From positions 335,224-399,223 of the forward strand of contig JACQBA010000012.1 of NCBI GenBank assembly GCA_016194745.1: 64,000 nt of DNA, written 5' to 3'. The notes beneath the pieces are model-generated. The model did no database searches. It was not told the DNA's origin and saw only the letters and a list, made by a program, of their open reading frames with translations. This document shows positions 47,305 through 57,322 of the stretch, piece by piece. The stretch is from Elusimicrobiota bacterium (lineage in GTDB: Bacteria; Elusimicrobiota; Elusimicrobia; UBA1565; JACRDR01). The translations under genes and the position numbers were made by a program. Every line of letters starts with the position of its first letter. Positions within the stretch are counted from its first letter, which is position 1.

Positions 47305-48465
47305 TTACGCGGCGGCTTCGGCGGGCTTCGCGACGGGAAAGAGGATGGTGAAGGTGGTCCCCTCTCCGACCTTGCTCGAGACGATGATCTCTCCGCCGTG
47401 CAGCTCGATGATGCGGCGGGTCGTGGCCAAACCGAGGCCGAGCCCGTCGACCTTACGCGTGAGATAATTGGCGATCTGGTAGAAACTGTCGAAGATCTTG
47501 CTGAACTCCGTCTCCGGTATCCCCTCGCCGGTGTCGGCGATGGAGAGCCCGATGCGCGACGCGCGGTTCTCGCCCTTGATGACGACGCGGCCGCCTTCCT
47601 TGTTGAAAAGGATCGCGTTTTGGACCAGGTGCTCGAGCGCGCACGTGAGGATGTCGTAGTTGCCGTTGATCGTGATTGTCTTGTTGAAGCTGATGTCGAA
47701 GGTGATCTTCTTGGGCTCCCACAGGGGTCGCATCCGGTCGACGAGAGTGCGGCAGATCTTTTCCATATCGACGTCCACCCGGGGCTCGGGCACGCCGCGG
47801 CGCTGCAGGTCGACGAAGGCGAGGAGCTCCATGATCGTGCGGTTCATCCGCTTGGCGCCGGTGTTCGCCATCGTCACGAAATTCCGCATCGAGGACTTGT
47901 ACTGGTCGGGCAGCTTGTTCTCGACCACGTCTTCCAGAAGCTGCAGCGACATCTGAAACTCGCTTAGCGGCGTCTTCAGCTCGTGGCTCAGTCTGGCGAG
48001 GAAGGCCTCCTTCATCTGCTCGACCTTCTGGAGCTCCGTATAGGCCGCCTCGAGCTCGTGGCGCATCGCGCGCTCGGTGGCGATGTCCTTGCGTAGTTGG
48101 CGGTGATCGAGGCAGCGGCGGACCGTCGCGGTCAGGTCGTCGACATGAAACGGTTTGACGATGTAGTCGTAGGCCCCGTCTTTTAGGCTGTCCACGGCGC
48201 TCTTAAGCGAGGGCGCGCCGGTCATGATGATGACCTCGGTCGTCGGCCGCTTCATCTTGACCTCGCGCACGAGGGCGTTGCCGTCGATCTTGCCGGGCAT
48301 CTGCAGGTCCGACAGCACGAGGTCGAAGTCCTGCGTCTCGACCTTCTTGACCGCCTGCTCGCCCGAGGCGGCGGTGGCCACGGTGAATCCCGCCACTCGA
48401 AGTCCGACCTCGCAGACCTCGAGCAGCGACTCGTCGTCATCGACAACCAGTATCGTTTCGGCCAT
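47305..48465 (-). CDS. Response regulator-histidine kinase hybrid
   Basis: A 386-aa soluble signalling protein. Residues 1-120 are a receiver (ILVVDDDESLLEV, phospho-Asp in DLVLSDLQMPG, Lys in YIVKPFH). A coiled-coil linker leads to HisKA (ARLSHELKTPLSEFQ, phospho-His) and HATPase (N-box NAILFNK, G1 DTGEGIPE, G2 GLGLGLATTRRI). There is no membrane segment, so it is likely driven by an upstream kinase through the receiver. The start is at 48465; an earlier frame start at 48504 coincides with the -35 box and is rejected. Confidence 0.92.
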   Translation of the reverse strand: MAETILVVDDDESLLEVCEVGLRVAGFTVATAASGEQAVKKVETQDFDLVLSDLQMPGKIDGNALVREVKMKRPTTEVIIMTGAPSLKSAVDSLKDGAYDYIVKPFHVDDLTATVRRCLDHRQLRKDIATERAMRHELEAAYTELQKVEQMKEAFLARLSHELKTPLSEFQMSLQLLEDVVENKLPDQYKSSMRNFVTMANTGAKRMNRTIMELLAFVDLQRRGVPEPRVDVDMEKICRTLVDRMRPLWEPKKITFDISFNKTITINGNYDILTCALEHLVQNAILFNKEGGRVVIKGENRASRIGLSIADTGEGIPETEFSKIFDSFYQIANYLTRKVDGLGLGLATTRRIIELHGGEIIVSSKVGEGTTFTILFPVAKPAEAAA

Positions 48466-48476
48466 TCTAATGTCAG

Positions 48477-48504
48477 AGTTTAACAGGCGGCCCAAATTTG
48501 TCAA
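48477..48504 (-). promoter_or_regulatory. Promoter of the hybrid kinase
   Basis: TTGACA (48504-48499), a 16-nt spacer and TAAACT (48482-48477) on the minus strand give an excellent sigma70 match with a 5-nt leader before the ATG. Confidence 0.78.
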
Positions 48505-48568
48505 GAGCGGCCAGCGAAATGTGATCCCATCCGGATGTGACGGTTTTGTGACAATCTCGGCGGGGCGG

Positions 48569-50566
48569 CTATTCGTACCGTAGGGCTTCGATCGGAGAGA
48601 GCAGCGACGCCTTTCTGGCCGGCCAGAAGCCGAAGACGATGCCGACGGTCGCCGAAAAGACGAACGCCAGGATCACCGCCTCGGGCGTCACGATCGCGGC
48701 CCATCCGGCGAACGTCGACAGGGTCAGCGAGATCGTGATTCCGAGGACTATTCCGATGAGGCCGCCCAGAGTCGACAGCACTGCCGATTCGATCAAGAAC
48801 TGGGCGAGGATCGCCCGGCGCGCGGCGCCGACCGCCTTTCGAAGGCCGATCTCCCGCGTCCGCTCGCTGACCGATACGAGCATGATGTTCATGATCCCGA
48901 TGCCGCCGACCAAAAGCGAGATCGCGGCCACCATGCCGAGAAGCAGGGTGAACGTCTGGGTGGTGCCCGCGAGCGCCGCCTGGACGTCGGCCATGTTCCG
49001 CATGCTGAAGTCGTCTTCCTTGTACTGCGGCAGATGGTGGCGATGGCGCATCAGCACGCCCACGTCCTCCATCGCCTGTTGTATCGTCTCGGGAGAGTCG
49101 CACTCGAACGGGATCGAGTTCAGGTAGAGCTTGCCCAGCACGCGCTTCATGGCGGTATAAAGCGGGATGATCACGACGTCGTCCTGGTCTCTGAAGGTCG
49201 AGGAGCCTTTGATCGGCAGGATGCCGATCACCTTGAACCCGATATGGTTGATCTTGACCTCCTTGCCGACCGGGTTCTCCTTGCCGAACAGGTTGTTCAC
49301 GACGGTCTGGCCCAGAAGGACTACCCGGGCCAGGCGCAGGTTCTCGTCCTCGGTGAAGAAGCGCCCGAAATAGGCCTCCGAGTTGCGCATCGGGCCGTAG
49401 ACGGGGAGCGCGCCGGTGAGGCTCGTGCTGGTGTTTTTGTCCTTGTAGACCACCTGCACCGTGCCCTGCACGTTTCCGTCCACCCGAACGATATGTGGAT
49501 TGGCCTTGGCGACTGCCTTGATGTCGCCCAAGGTGAATCGGCTCCCGCTGCCCGCCTCGCCGCGCACGCCGCCTCGCGTGGTCGCGCCGGGACTCAAGGT
49601 CACGAGATTGGAGCCTAGGCTCGAAATGCGGGCCTCGATCGCCTTCTGCGCGCCGCGGCCGATGGCCAGCATCGCGATGACCGCCGCGACGCCGATGAGG
49701 ATGCCCAGCATCGATAAGGCGCTGCGGACCTTGTTGGCGGCCATCGCGCGCGTCGCGGAGGCGCCGTATTCCTTGAATTCGCCGAAGCTGAAGTCCGGAG
49801 TCTCGAGCTTGAATTTCGGCGACGCGGACGCCTTCTGTCGGGGCGGCGCGACTGCGGTGCCCCCGCCGGCGTCGCCGCGCGACCTCTCGGTGCGCTCGTC
49901 CGAGACCACGACCCCGTCCTTGATGCGGATGACGCGTCGCGCGTGCGCCGCGATCTCGGGCTCGTGCGTCACCATGATCACGGTGATCCCGGAGCGGTTG
50001 AGCAGCTCGAGCTGGGCGAGGATCTCGTCCGCCTGGGCGGAGGCCAAGTTGCCGGTCGGCTCGTCCGCGAAGAGGATGCGGGGACGGTTGACCAAAGCCC
50101 TCGCGATGGCGACGCGCTGCTGCTGGCCGCCGGAGAGCTGGTTCGGGGCGTGGTCGAGCCTGTCGCCGAGGCCGACGTCCTGAAGGAGCTCCTTCGCGCG
50201 CATGTCTCGGTTGGGGGCGCCGGAATAGATCATCGGCAGGGCGACGTTGTCCAGCGCGCTGGTGCGCGCCAGGAGATTGAACATCTGGAAGATGAAGCCG
50301 ATCGTCTTGGAGCGGAGCGCGGCGCCCTCGTCGTCCGACAGGCCGGAGACGTCGTGCCCGAGGAGGAAGTACTGGCCCGTGGACGGCCGGTCGAGGAGGC
50401 CGAGAATCTGCATGAGCGTCGACTTGCCGGAGCCGGAGGGGCCCATGATGGCCACGAACTCGCCCTCCTCGATGGAGAGCGAGATTCCCTTGAGGACGGT
50501 CAGCTGTCCGTCGCCGACCGTGTAGGACCGGGTGATCCCTTTGAGCTCGATGAGAGCGTGACTCAA
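48569..50566 (-). CDS. macB: MacB-type ABC exporter (ATPase-permease fusion)
   Basis: A 665-aa protein. The N-terminal ABC ATPase covers about residues 1-230: GPSGSGKST (Walker A), LSGGQQQRVAIARAL (signature), ILFADEPTGNL (Walker B), VTHE (H-loop). The C-terminal MacB permease has an N-terminal TM helix, a large periplasmic domain and three further TM helices (ETH-like ISLLVGGIGIMNIMLVSVSERTREIGLRKAVGA is diagnostic). It exports macrolides, lipopeptides or other periplasmic substrates together with MacA and a TolC. The start overlaps the macA stop (ATGA). Last gene of the efflux operon. Confidence 0.93.
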   Translation of the reverse strand: MSHALIELKGITRSYTVGDGQLTVLKGISLSIEEGEFVAIMGPSGSGKSTLMQILGLLDRPSTGQYFLLGHDVSGLSDDEGAALRSKTIGFIFQMFNLLARTSALDNVALPMIYSGAPNRDMRAKELLQDVGLGDRLDHAPNQLSGGQQQRVAIARALVNRPRILFADEPTGNLASAQADEILAQLELLNRSGITVIMVTHEPEIAAHARRVIRIKDGVVVSDERTERSRGDAGGGTAVAPPRQKASASPKFKLETPDFSFGEFKEYGASATRAMAANKVRSALSMLGILIGVAAVIAMLAIGRGAQKAIEARISSLGSNLVTLSPGATTRGGVRGEAGSGSRFTLGDIKAVAKANPHIVRVDGNVQGTVQVVYKDKNTSTSLTGALPVYGPMRNSEAYFGRFFTEDENLRLARVVLLGQTVVNNLFGKENPVGKEVKINHIGFKVIGILPIKGSSTFRDQDDVVIIPLYTAMKRVLGKLYLNSIPFECDSPETIQQAMEDVGVLMRHRHHLPQYKEDDFSMRNMADVQAALAGTTQTFTLLLGMVAAISLLVGGIGIMNIMLVSVSERTREIGLRKAVGAARRAILAQFLIESAVLSTLGGLIGIVLGITISLTLSTFAGWAAIVTPEAVILAFVFSATVGIVFGFWPARKASLLSPIEALRYE

Positions 50567-51567
50567 TTGCCGCCGCCTCCGCGGCGCCGCCCGCCGCTTC
50601 CTCCGCCTTGCCGGCTGTCCCCGGGCCGTCCGCCGACGTTGAGCGGGCTGGATTGCGCCGCCTGCTGCGGGACGTACTTCGTCTGCGCGAGCAGGACCTT
50701 GTCGCCCTCGGATAGACCTTCGACGACCTCGACGAGCTCGCCGCTCTCGATGCCGAGCTTGATCTCCTTTTTCGTCGGCTTGCCGTCGGGACCCGGCACG
50801 AACACCTGCTTGACGCCGCCCGGCGCGTCCAGCACGGCCGTGGTCGGAAGCAAGAGCGCGTCCTCCTTGCGCCGGATGATGAAGCTGATGTTGGCGGTCA
50901 TCTGGGAGCGGAACCAGTCGGGCGCGCTTTCGAGCTTGATCTTCACGGGATACTGGATCACGTTCGACACGTTCTTGCCTTCGTACAGGATGTCGAACAC
51001 GGTGCCTTTCACGTTGCGATCCGGGAACGAATCGAGCGTGATTTTGGCCGGCATCGCCATTTTAATCTTGCCGATGTCGGACTCGTCGACTTGGGCGACT
51101 ACGATGAGCTTGTCGGACATCGCGTACAGGATGGTCGATTGCTCCACCGTCTGGCCGACGACCACGTTGCGCAAGATGACGACTCCGGAGAGGGGGGAAA
51201 CGATGGGCGTGGGCTTATAGGAGTCCTCCCACTTTTTCAACTCCTCCGGCCCTTTCGCGCGCGCCGCGTCCAGGATGGCCGCGCGGTCGCTCGAGCTCAT
51301 CCAGGCGAGCACCTGGCCCTGCTTGACGGGCGTGCCTTCCTGGACGACGAGCTCCTCGATGCGGCCCTGAATGGGCGGCTTGATCTCGACGCGGTTCATG
51401 GGAACGACGGAGCCGGTGGCTTCGACCGTCTGCTCGATCGCGCCCTCCTTCACCGTCACGCCGCGCTCGCCTCGGCCTCGCCCCTTCGACTTTCCGGCGG
51501 AGAACCAAAACCAGCAGCCCGCGGCGATCGCCGCGACGGCCGCCACGATCGCGATCTTCGTCTTCAT
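50563..51567 (-). CDS. macA: MacA-type periplasmic adaptor (membrane fusion protein)
   Basis: A 334-aa adaptor with an N-terminal signal anchor (IAIVAAVAAIAAGCWFWF). The lipoyl/barrel region follows (EATGSVVPMNRVEIKPPIQGRIEELVVQEGTPVKQGQ), with a second lipoyl half (PLSGVVILRNVVVGQTV). The helical hairpin between the two halves is very short compared with typical MacA. It has a low-complexity C-terminus. It is the only adaptor in the six-gene efflux operon although two inner-membrane pumps besides MacB are encoded. The ATG at 51567 lies 1 nt after the preceding stop. Confidence 0.88.
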   Translation of the reverse strand: MKTKIAIVAAVAAIAAGCWFWFSAGKSKGRGRGERGVTVKEGAIEQTVEATGSVVPMNRVEIKPPIQGRIEELVVQEGTPVKQGQVLAWMSSSDRAAILDAARAKGPEELKKWEDSYKPTPIVSPLSGVVILRNVVVGQTVEQSTILYAMSDKLIVVAQVDESDIGKIKMAMPAKITLDSFPDRNVKGTVFDILYEGKNVSNVIQYPVKIKLESAPDWFRSQMTANISFIIRRKEDALLLPTTAVLDAPGGVKQVFVPGPDGKPTKKEIKLGIESGELVEVVEGLSEGDKVLLAQTKYVPQQAAQSSPLNVGGRPGDSRQGGGSGGRRRGGGGN

Positions 51568-51568
51568 G

Positions 51569-54145
51569 TCATTCTCCCAATTGCTTGCCCAGCGCGCGCT
51601 CCCAACCGGCAAACGCGTTGACCGATTCGAGCCGCGTGCGCAGCGCGAGACGCTCGGCGCTGATGCGGTCGGAAGCGATGATTTCCCAGCTGTCGAAGGT
51701 CAGGAGCCCGCTCTCGTAGCGGACGTCGGCCTCGACATTGCGCTGACGAGCCGCCTCGAGAAGAGCCTCTTGGACCCGTACCTGGTCGCTCGCGCCTTCC
51801 GCGCCGGACCACGTCGACTCGATGTCGACGATCGCCTGGTTGCGGACGGTGCGCGTGTCTTGCTCCGCCTTCTCGAGGGACTTGCTCGCGGCGCGGACGG
51901 CGTAATACGTGTCGGTGGGGCCCCCGCCGAAGAGAGAGTAGCTCAAGAGGCCGGCGGCGGTCCAGCCGTACTTCTCGTTCGGAAACTCCCTCCGGCCCTG
52001 CACGGTCCGGCTGTAGCTCGCCGAGAGCGTCGGCCACAGCGAGCTTCGAGCCTTGCTGAGAGACGCCCGGGAGCGTCTCAGGGACGCCTCCTGAACCTGC
52101 ACGTCGGGTCGGTTCAAGAGCAGGTTTTGAAGGTCGGCGGGCAAGGCGGGCGGCGCCGGCGCGGCGAGCGTTCCGGTGACGGAGAGCGCCTCGAAAGAGT
52201 CGCGGCCGAGCTGGCGATCCAGAGATTTTTGCGCGGTGCGAAGGCTCCGTCGAGACTGGTTCAAGTCCGCCTCCGCCTGCAGGAGCTGCGCGCGCGCCCG
52301 CAGCATGTTGCCCTTGGATTCACGGCCCGAGTCGTAGCGAAGGCGGACGAGGGCCGCGTCGTGGTCGCGCATCGCCCGGATCATCTCCGAAACCCGCACG
52401 TTCTCCTGCGCGAAGATCAATCCGGCGAAGGCCGAACGCAGATTGAAGCGAAGGTCGGAGGAGGTTTTACGCAGGCTCGCGATGGCCGACGCGTAGTCGG
52501 CGGACGCGGACCGGATATTGGCGATCTCGGAGGGATTCCAGATGTCGAGCCCGGCGGTCGCCTGTCCTTGCCAGTGGTTCAAGCCGGAGAAAGCGCTCGA
52601 ATCCGTGTAGCTGTTGCTCAACGACAAGGAGGGGAGCAATCCGTTGAAGCTGCCGCGATAAGAAGCCTTACCCGATTCGGCCCCGAACCGGGAAGCGGCC
52701 AGGTCCGGATTGGCGCGCGCCGCGGCGGAGACGCAGTCCTCCCATGTCAGAGCCGCGCCGCTCGATTGGGCCCGCGCGGACGCCGCGGAGCCGAGGAGGA
52801 CGGCGGCTAGGACGATCCTAAGCACTCCGCCGGCGCGCTCGGCGTCCCCTTGGAGAGCCTTGGGTTCGGACGAACCAAGAGATGCCGCGGGCCGCAACAG
52901 GGGCGATTGGGAGAGTACGGGATCGATGAAGCTCTCTCGCCGGTAGAACCACCAGGCGCTCGCCATGCATAGGGCGCCGCCTAAGCCCATGGTGAACGGT
53001 GCTCCCGCGCGTTCGGCGATCCAGCCTGCGGCCAAGCTGCCCAGCGGCGTGCCGCCCATGAAGGCCATCGTGAACAAGCTCATGACTCGTCCCCGCATAG
53101 CGTTCGTCGTGAGGTGCTGGAGGAGGATGCTCGCCGCGACATAGGAGATCATCATCCCCCAACCCGTCACGGCCATCAGGGCCATGCTGACGATCATGTT
53201 GTTGGACGCCGCGAAGGCCAGAAGCGATCCTCCGAAGAGGGTCGCCGCGATCGTCATTTCCCGCGCCAGGTTCTCCGGCCTTTCGCGCCTGGCAAGGTAG
53301 ATCGAGCTGGCGACAGCGCCGACGCCGCTGGCGGCCGCCAGGAGACCGAGGCCGCTGGCTCCGAATTTCAGTATTCGGTCCGAAAATATCGGCAGCAGCA
53401 CGGTGTAGGGGGCGCCGGCGACGCTGATCGCGGTGAGAAAGAAGATGATCGCGCTCATCCCGGCGTCCGACATCGAATAGCGGACGCCGTCCCGCACGTG
53501 TCCGACCGCCTCGACCAAGGTCGCGTCGGACTCCGCCTCGTTCTTCGGCACGCGGATCATCGCCACGCTGATGATCACCGCGACGAAACTCGCGGCGTTG
53601 ATCAGAAAGGAGACGCCTTCCCCCCAGAGCCCGACGGTGAAGCCGGCGGCCGCGGGTCCGACGATGCGCGACGCGTTGATCATGAAGGAATTGAGCGACA
53701 GCGCGTTGCTGAGGTCCGCCCGGTCGACGAGATCGACGACGTAGGCCTGCCGGGCGGGCATGTCGAAGGCGTTGATGACCGCGAGGGCGACCGAGAGGGC
53801 GAGCACCTGGCCCACCGTTATTGCGTTCGTCAGGGTCAACGCGGCCAGGATCAGCGCTTGGATCAAGGAAGCGGTCTGGGTCAGCAGGATGAGACGCCGT
53901 CGGTCCATGCGGTCCGCCGCCACGCCGCCGAAGAGCCCGAACAGGATGTAGGGTGCCTGGCTCGCGAAGCCGACCAAGCCGAGCAGCATGGAGGACCCGC
54001 TCAAGCGATAGACGAGCCACATGATCGCGGTCGACTGCATCCAGGTCCCGGTCAGCGAGACGAGCTGGCCGATGAAGTACAGGCGGAAGTTCCGGCTTTT
54101 GAGCGAGCGCCCGATATGGCGGGCCGATGCGAGAAGCCTATCCAT
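51569..54145 (-). CDS. MFS transporter fused in frame to a TolC-like outer-membrane protein
   Basis: One 858-codon frame with two halves. Residues 1 to about 420 are an MFS exporter (DHA/enterobactin-type; ADRMDRRRLILLTQ between TM2 and TM3, RGRVMSLFTMAFMGGTPLG near TM10). No stop follows. At about residue 441 a new signal peptide begins (VLRIVLAAVLLGSAASARA), followed by a TolC/OMF protein of about 400 residues (LTWEDCVSAAARANPDL, helical repeats). A GTG at 52825 could start it alone. As with the glycerate kinase::TPR frame, an internal signal peptide suggests two polypeptides, a hidden frameshift, or a real fusion. Confidence 0.82.
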   Translation of the reverse strand: MDRLLASARHIGRSLKSRNFRLYFIGQLVSLTGTWMQSTAIMWLVYRLSGSSMLLGLVGFASQAPYILFGLFGGVAADRMDRRRLILLTQTASLIQALILAALTLTNAITVGQVLALSVALAVINAFDMPARQAYVVDLVDRADLSNALSLNSFMINASRIVGPAAAGFTVGLWGEGVSFLINAASFVAVIISVAMIRVPKNEAESDATLVEAVGHVRDGVRYSMSDAGMSAIIFFLTAISVAGAPYTVLLPIFSDRILKFGASGLGLLAAASGVGAVASSIYLARRERPENLAREMTIAATLFGGSLLAFAASNNMIVSMALMAVTGWGMMISYVAASILLQHLTTNAMRGRVMSLFTMAFMGGTPLGSLAAGWIAERAGAPFTMGLGGALCMASAWWFYRRESFIDPVLSQSPLLRPAASLGSSEPKALQGDAERAGGVLRIVLAAVLLGSAASARAQSSGAALTWEDCVSAAARANPDLAASRFGAESGKASYRGSFNGLLPSLSLSNSYTDSSAFSGLNHWQGQATAGLDIWNPSEIANIRSASADYASAIASLRKTSSDLRFNLRSAFAGLIFAQENVRVSEMIRAMRDHDAALVRLRYDSGRESKGNMLRARAQLLQAEADLNQSRRSLRTAQKSLDRQLGRDSFEALSVTGTLAAPAPPALPADLQNLLLNRPDVQVQEASLRRSRASLSKARSSLWPTLSASYSRTVQGRREFPNEKYGWTAAGLLSYSLFGGGPTDTYYAVRAASKSLEKAEQDTRTVRNQAIVDIESTWSGAEGASDQVRVQEALLEAARQRNVEADVRYESGLLTFDSWEIIASDRISAERLALRTRLESVNAFAGWERALGKQLGE

Positions 54146-54163
54146 GTCGACTCGCCGCGGTCG

Positions 54164-57100
54164 TCATTTGAGGGCCGCCGTGTGAACCGGCTTCGCGGCG
54201 GGTAGCTCGCCCAAGAGCTCGAGCGCCTCGTGCAGATCCCGGTCGTGCTTGCGGCTCTCGATGTTGGAAAGCAGGCTGTAGGCGCACGGTACGACGTACA
54301 GCGTCAGGAAGGTCGATACGAGCACCCCGCCGATGACGACGACCGCCATCGGTCGCGTGGTCTCGGCGCCGGGCCCAAGCGACAGCGAGGCCGGTATGGC
54401 GCCCGCGATCGTGGCGACCGACGTCATGAGGATCGGACGAAGGCGCACGGGGCAGGCGTCGAGGAGGGCCTGGATGACGCCGACGCCAGTCTTGCGCCGC
54501 TCGTTGGTGAAGTCGACGAGAAGGATCGAGTTCTTCTTGACGATGCCCATGAGCAGGAGAAGGCCGATCATGCTGTAGATGTTGAGCGAGATGCCGGTGA
54601 GGCGGAGCGCGATGAAGGCGCCCGTCACGCTGAAGGGAAGCGCGAGCAGGATCGTAAACGGGTGGACGAAGCTGTTGAACTGCGCTCCCAGCACCATGTA
54701 GGCGACGAAGATGCCCAGCACCAAGGCTACGACGAGGCTCTGGAAGGACTCCTTGAACGCCTGCGAACTGCCGGACATCAGGATGTGGTAGCCCTCGGGC
54801 AGGAACTGCTTGCCCGTCTTCTCCACGAAGTCGATCGCGTCGGCCTGCGACTTGCCCTGGGCGACGTTGGCGAAGATGCTGATGGCGCGCTCGCGGTTGA
54901 AGCGCGTGATCCACAGGAGCGAGGACTTCTGCTCCATCGTCGTCAGTTCCGACAGCGACACCATTTGCCCGTGGTTGTTGCGGATCCAGATGCGGGAGAT
55001 GTCGGACGGCTGGCGGTTGTCCTTGTCGACAAGCTTGATGCGGACGTCGTCGCGATGGCCGGCGTTGTCGGTGTACTTGTTCACCCGCAGGCCGCCGACG
55101 AGCGCGTTGACGCCGTTGGCGATCGTCGCGACGGTGACGCCGTGCTTGGCGGCCTTGGCCCGGTCGGGGACGATCTTGAGCTCCGGCATGCCGAGCTGGT
55201 AGTCGCTGTCGATGTCGGTCATGAATCCCGAGCCCTCGAGCTTCTTCATAAACTCGATGCTGAGACCGGCCAGCTTGTCCCACTCGGGGCCCTGGATCGA
55301 GAACTCGACGGGAAATCCGCGCTGCGCGGTGAACCCGGAGAGCGAAAGGTCCTGGGCGATCGCGCGCTTGACGCCGGGCACCTTCGAGAGCTGGCCCCGC
55401 ACGTACCGCATGAACTCCTGCTGGGTCGGTCGGCGCTTGAACGGCTCGACGATCGGCCGCTCGCTCTTGCTCTTCATCGTGATGAACATGATGCCTTGGT
55501 TCACGATGCCGCCCTGGAAGCCTCCGACGGCGGCGTAGACGTTCAGGATCTCGGGCCGGTCCTTGATGAGCGCTTCGCACTTCTTGAAGACGCCGTCCGT
55601 GAACTCCATCGACGAGCCGAGCTCGGTCTGAAGGCTGATGAGGAAGCGGCTCTGGTCCTGGGCCGGGACGAACTCCTTGGTGACGCCGGTGAGGAGGAAG
55701 AGGGAGGCGGCGAACAGCGCCGTCGCGCCGCCGAGGATCTTCCAGCGGTGGCCGAGGCTCCACGCGAGCGACGTCTTGTAGGCGGTGGCGAGAGCGGCCA
55801 TCTTCCGGTCGATCCAGGCGCCGATCCCCGTGGAATGCCCCGTGGTCAGGAACTGCGAGCAGCGCATGGGCGCGAGCGTGAGCGCCTCGAGAAGCGAGAG
55901 CGAGACGGCCGCCGACATCGTGACGCCGAACTGGAAGAAGAATTTGCCGATGATCCCCTTCATGAAGACGACCGGCAGGAAGATCGCGAGGATGGCGAGG
56001 GATGCGGCGACCGCGGCCGAAGTGATCTCGCGCGCCCCGACCAAGGCCGCCTGGACGCGGCTCATCCCTTCCTCGCGGTGGCGCACGATGTTCTCGAGCA
56101 CCATGATGGCGTCGTCGACGACGATGCCGATAGAAAGCGACAGGCCGAGCAGCGTGAACGTGTTCAGCGTAAATCCGGCGAAGTAGAGGACGATGAAGGA
56201 GCCGATCAAGGAGACGGGGATCGCGAGGATGACGTTGAAGGCCGAGCTGAAGGAACCGAGGAACAGCCAGCATACCAACGCCGTCAGGGCGGCCGACAAG
56301 GTCAGGGTCACGATCAACTCGTGCGTCGCCTCTTCCACGAACTTGGTCGCGTCCATGACGATGTTCATGGACATGCCCTCGGGCAGGAAATCTTTCATCG
56401 ACTTGAGGCGCTCCTTGACGGCGCGCCCGACCGCGACCGCGTTGGAGCCGCGCTGCTTGACGATGCCGAGGCCGACCGCGCGGATGCCGTTGTTGCGCGA
56501 GATCCGGCGCACGTCCGCCGTACCCTCCTCGACGTCCGCCACGTCTCCGAGGCGGATCGTCTTCCAAATCGGTGCACCGCTGCGGGAGGGGATGATGAGC
56601 CGGCGGAACTCCTCGGGCGTCGTCGCCTCGCCGACGACGCGGATGTTGATCTCCTTGGGGCCGCTCTCCATGAAGCCGGAGGGGGACTGAACGTGCTCGG
56701 TCGTCAGCGCCGAGATGATGTCGTCGACGGCGATCTCGCGTTCGCGCATCTTCTCGGTATGGAGCCAGATGCGCATATTCGGATCGACGTAGCCGCCCTT
56801 GAAGACGTCGCCGACGCCGGGGATGGTCGTCAGATTGTCCTTGAGCCGGTCGCGGATGAAGACGACCATCTCCCGCAGGCCGCGCGTCCCAGCCAGGGCC
56901 GTCCAAACGATCGGCTGGTCCTCGGGATTGGATTTCGTCACGATCGGCGGGTTGATGTTGTTGGGCAGATTCTTCTGCGCTTGGGCGATCCTCGTCTGCA
57001 CTTGCTGCAGGGCGACGTTGATGTCCACGCTCAAGCCGAAGGTGACTGTGATGGTGGCCAGGCCCTCCTGCGACTTGGAGGCGACTTGGGAGATGCCCTC

Positions 57101-57322
57101 GACGCTCATGACGGCGTCTTCGATCAAGTCGGTGACGGCCGATTCCATCACCTCGGGCGACGCGCCTTCCCACCCGACGGTCACCGTGAGGACGGGGAAG
57201 TCGACGTCGGGAAGCTGGCTGATGCCCATGCGGCTGAATCCGATCGCGCCGAAGACGATAAGACCGACCATCAGCATCCAGGCGAATACGGGGTTCTTGA
57301 TCGAGGTGTCTGAGAGCGTCAT
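54164..57322 (-). CDS. RND-family multidrug efflux pump (HAE1/AcrB type)
   Basis: A 1052-aa inner-membrane pump. It has twelve TM helices with the two large periplasmic loops in usual positions. The TM4 proton-relay pair is in LSLSIGIVVDDAIMVLENI, and the TM10 Lys is in LMGIVKKNSILLVDF. The N-terminal NPVFAWMLMVGLIVFGAIGF and LPDVDFPVLTV are typical. There is no periplasmic adaptor gene directly beside it, which is unusual for this type. The ATG overlaps the TolC gene stop (ATGA). Substrates are unknown, presumably amphiphilic drugs or toxic metabolites. Confidence 0.95.
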   Translation of the reverse strand: MTLSDTSIKNPVFAWMLMVGLIVFGAIGFSRMGISQLPDVDFPVLTVTVGWEGASPEVMESAVTDLIEDAVMSVEGISQVASKSQEGLATITVTFGLSVDINVALQQVQTRIAQAQKNLPNNINPPIVTKSNPEDQPIVWTALAGTRGLREMVVFIRDRLKDNLTTIPGVGDVFKGGYVDPNMRIWLHTEKMREREIAVDDIISALTTEHVQSPSGFMESGPKEINIRVVGEATTPEEFRRLIIPSRSGAPIWKTIRLGDVADVEEGTADVRRISRNNGIRAVGLGIVKQRGSNAVAVGRAVKERLKSMKDFLPEGMSMNIVMDATKFVEEATHELIVTLTLSAALTALVCWLFLGSFSSAFNVILAIPVSLIGSFIVLYFAGFTLNTFTLLGLSLSIGIVVDDAIMVLENIVRHREEGMSRVQAALVGAREITSAAVAASLAILAIFLPVVFMKGIIGKFFFQFGVTMSAAVSLSLLEALTLAPMRCSQFLTTGHSTGIGAWIDRKMAALATAYKTSLAWSLGHRWKILGGATALFAASLFLLTGVTKEFVPAQDQSRFLISLQTELGSSMEFTDGVFKKCEALIKDRPEILNVYAAVGGFQGGIVNQGIMFITMKSKSERPIVEPFKRRPTQQEFMRYVRGQLSKVPGVKRAIAQDLSLSGFTAQRGFPVEFSIQGPEWDKLAGLSIEFMKKLEGSGFMTDIDSDYQLGMPELKIVPDRAKAAKHGVTVATIANGVNALVGGLRVNKYTDNAGHRDDVRIKLVDKDNRQPSDISRIWIRNNHGQMVSLSELTTMEQKSSLLWITRFNRERAISIFANVAQGKSQADAIDFVEKTGKQFLPEGYHILMSGSSQAFKESFQSLVVALVLGIFVAYMVLGAQFNSFVHPFTILLALPFSVTGAFIALRLTGISLNIYSMIGLLLLMGIVKKNSILLVDFTNERRKTGVGVIQALLDACPVRLRPILMTSVATIAGAIPASLSLGPGAETTRPMAVVVIGGVLVSTFLTLYVVPCAYSLLSNIESRKHDRDLHEALELLGELPAAKPVHTAALK

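Noticed and set aside
48466-48504. Longer N-terminus of the hybrid kinase from 48504
   Set aside because: The start would coincide with the -35 TTGACA of an excellent promoter.
54230-57313. A 1027-codon plus-strand frame opposite the RND pump gene
   Set aside because: It is an antisense shadow created by high GC third positions. The composition is His/Asp/Arg/Gly-rich with no domain, and the minus strand is a clear RND pump.
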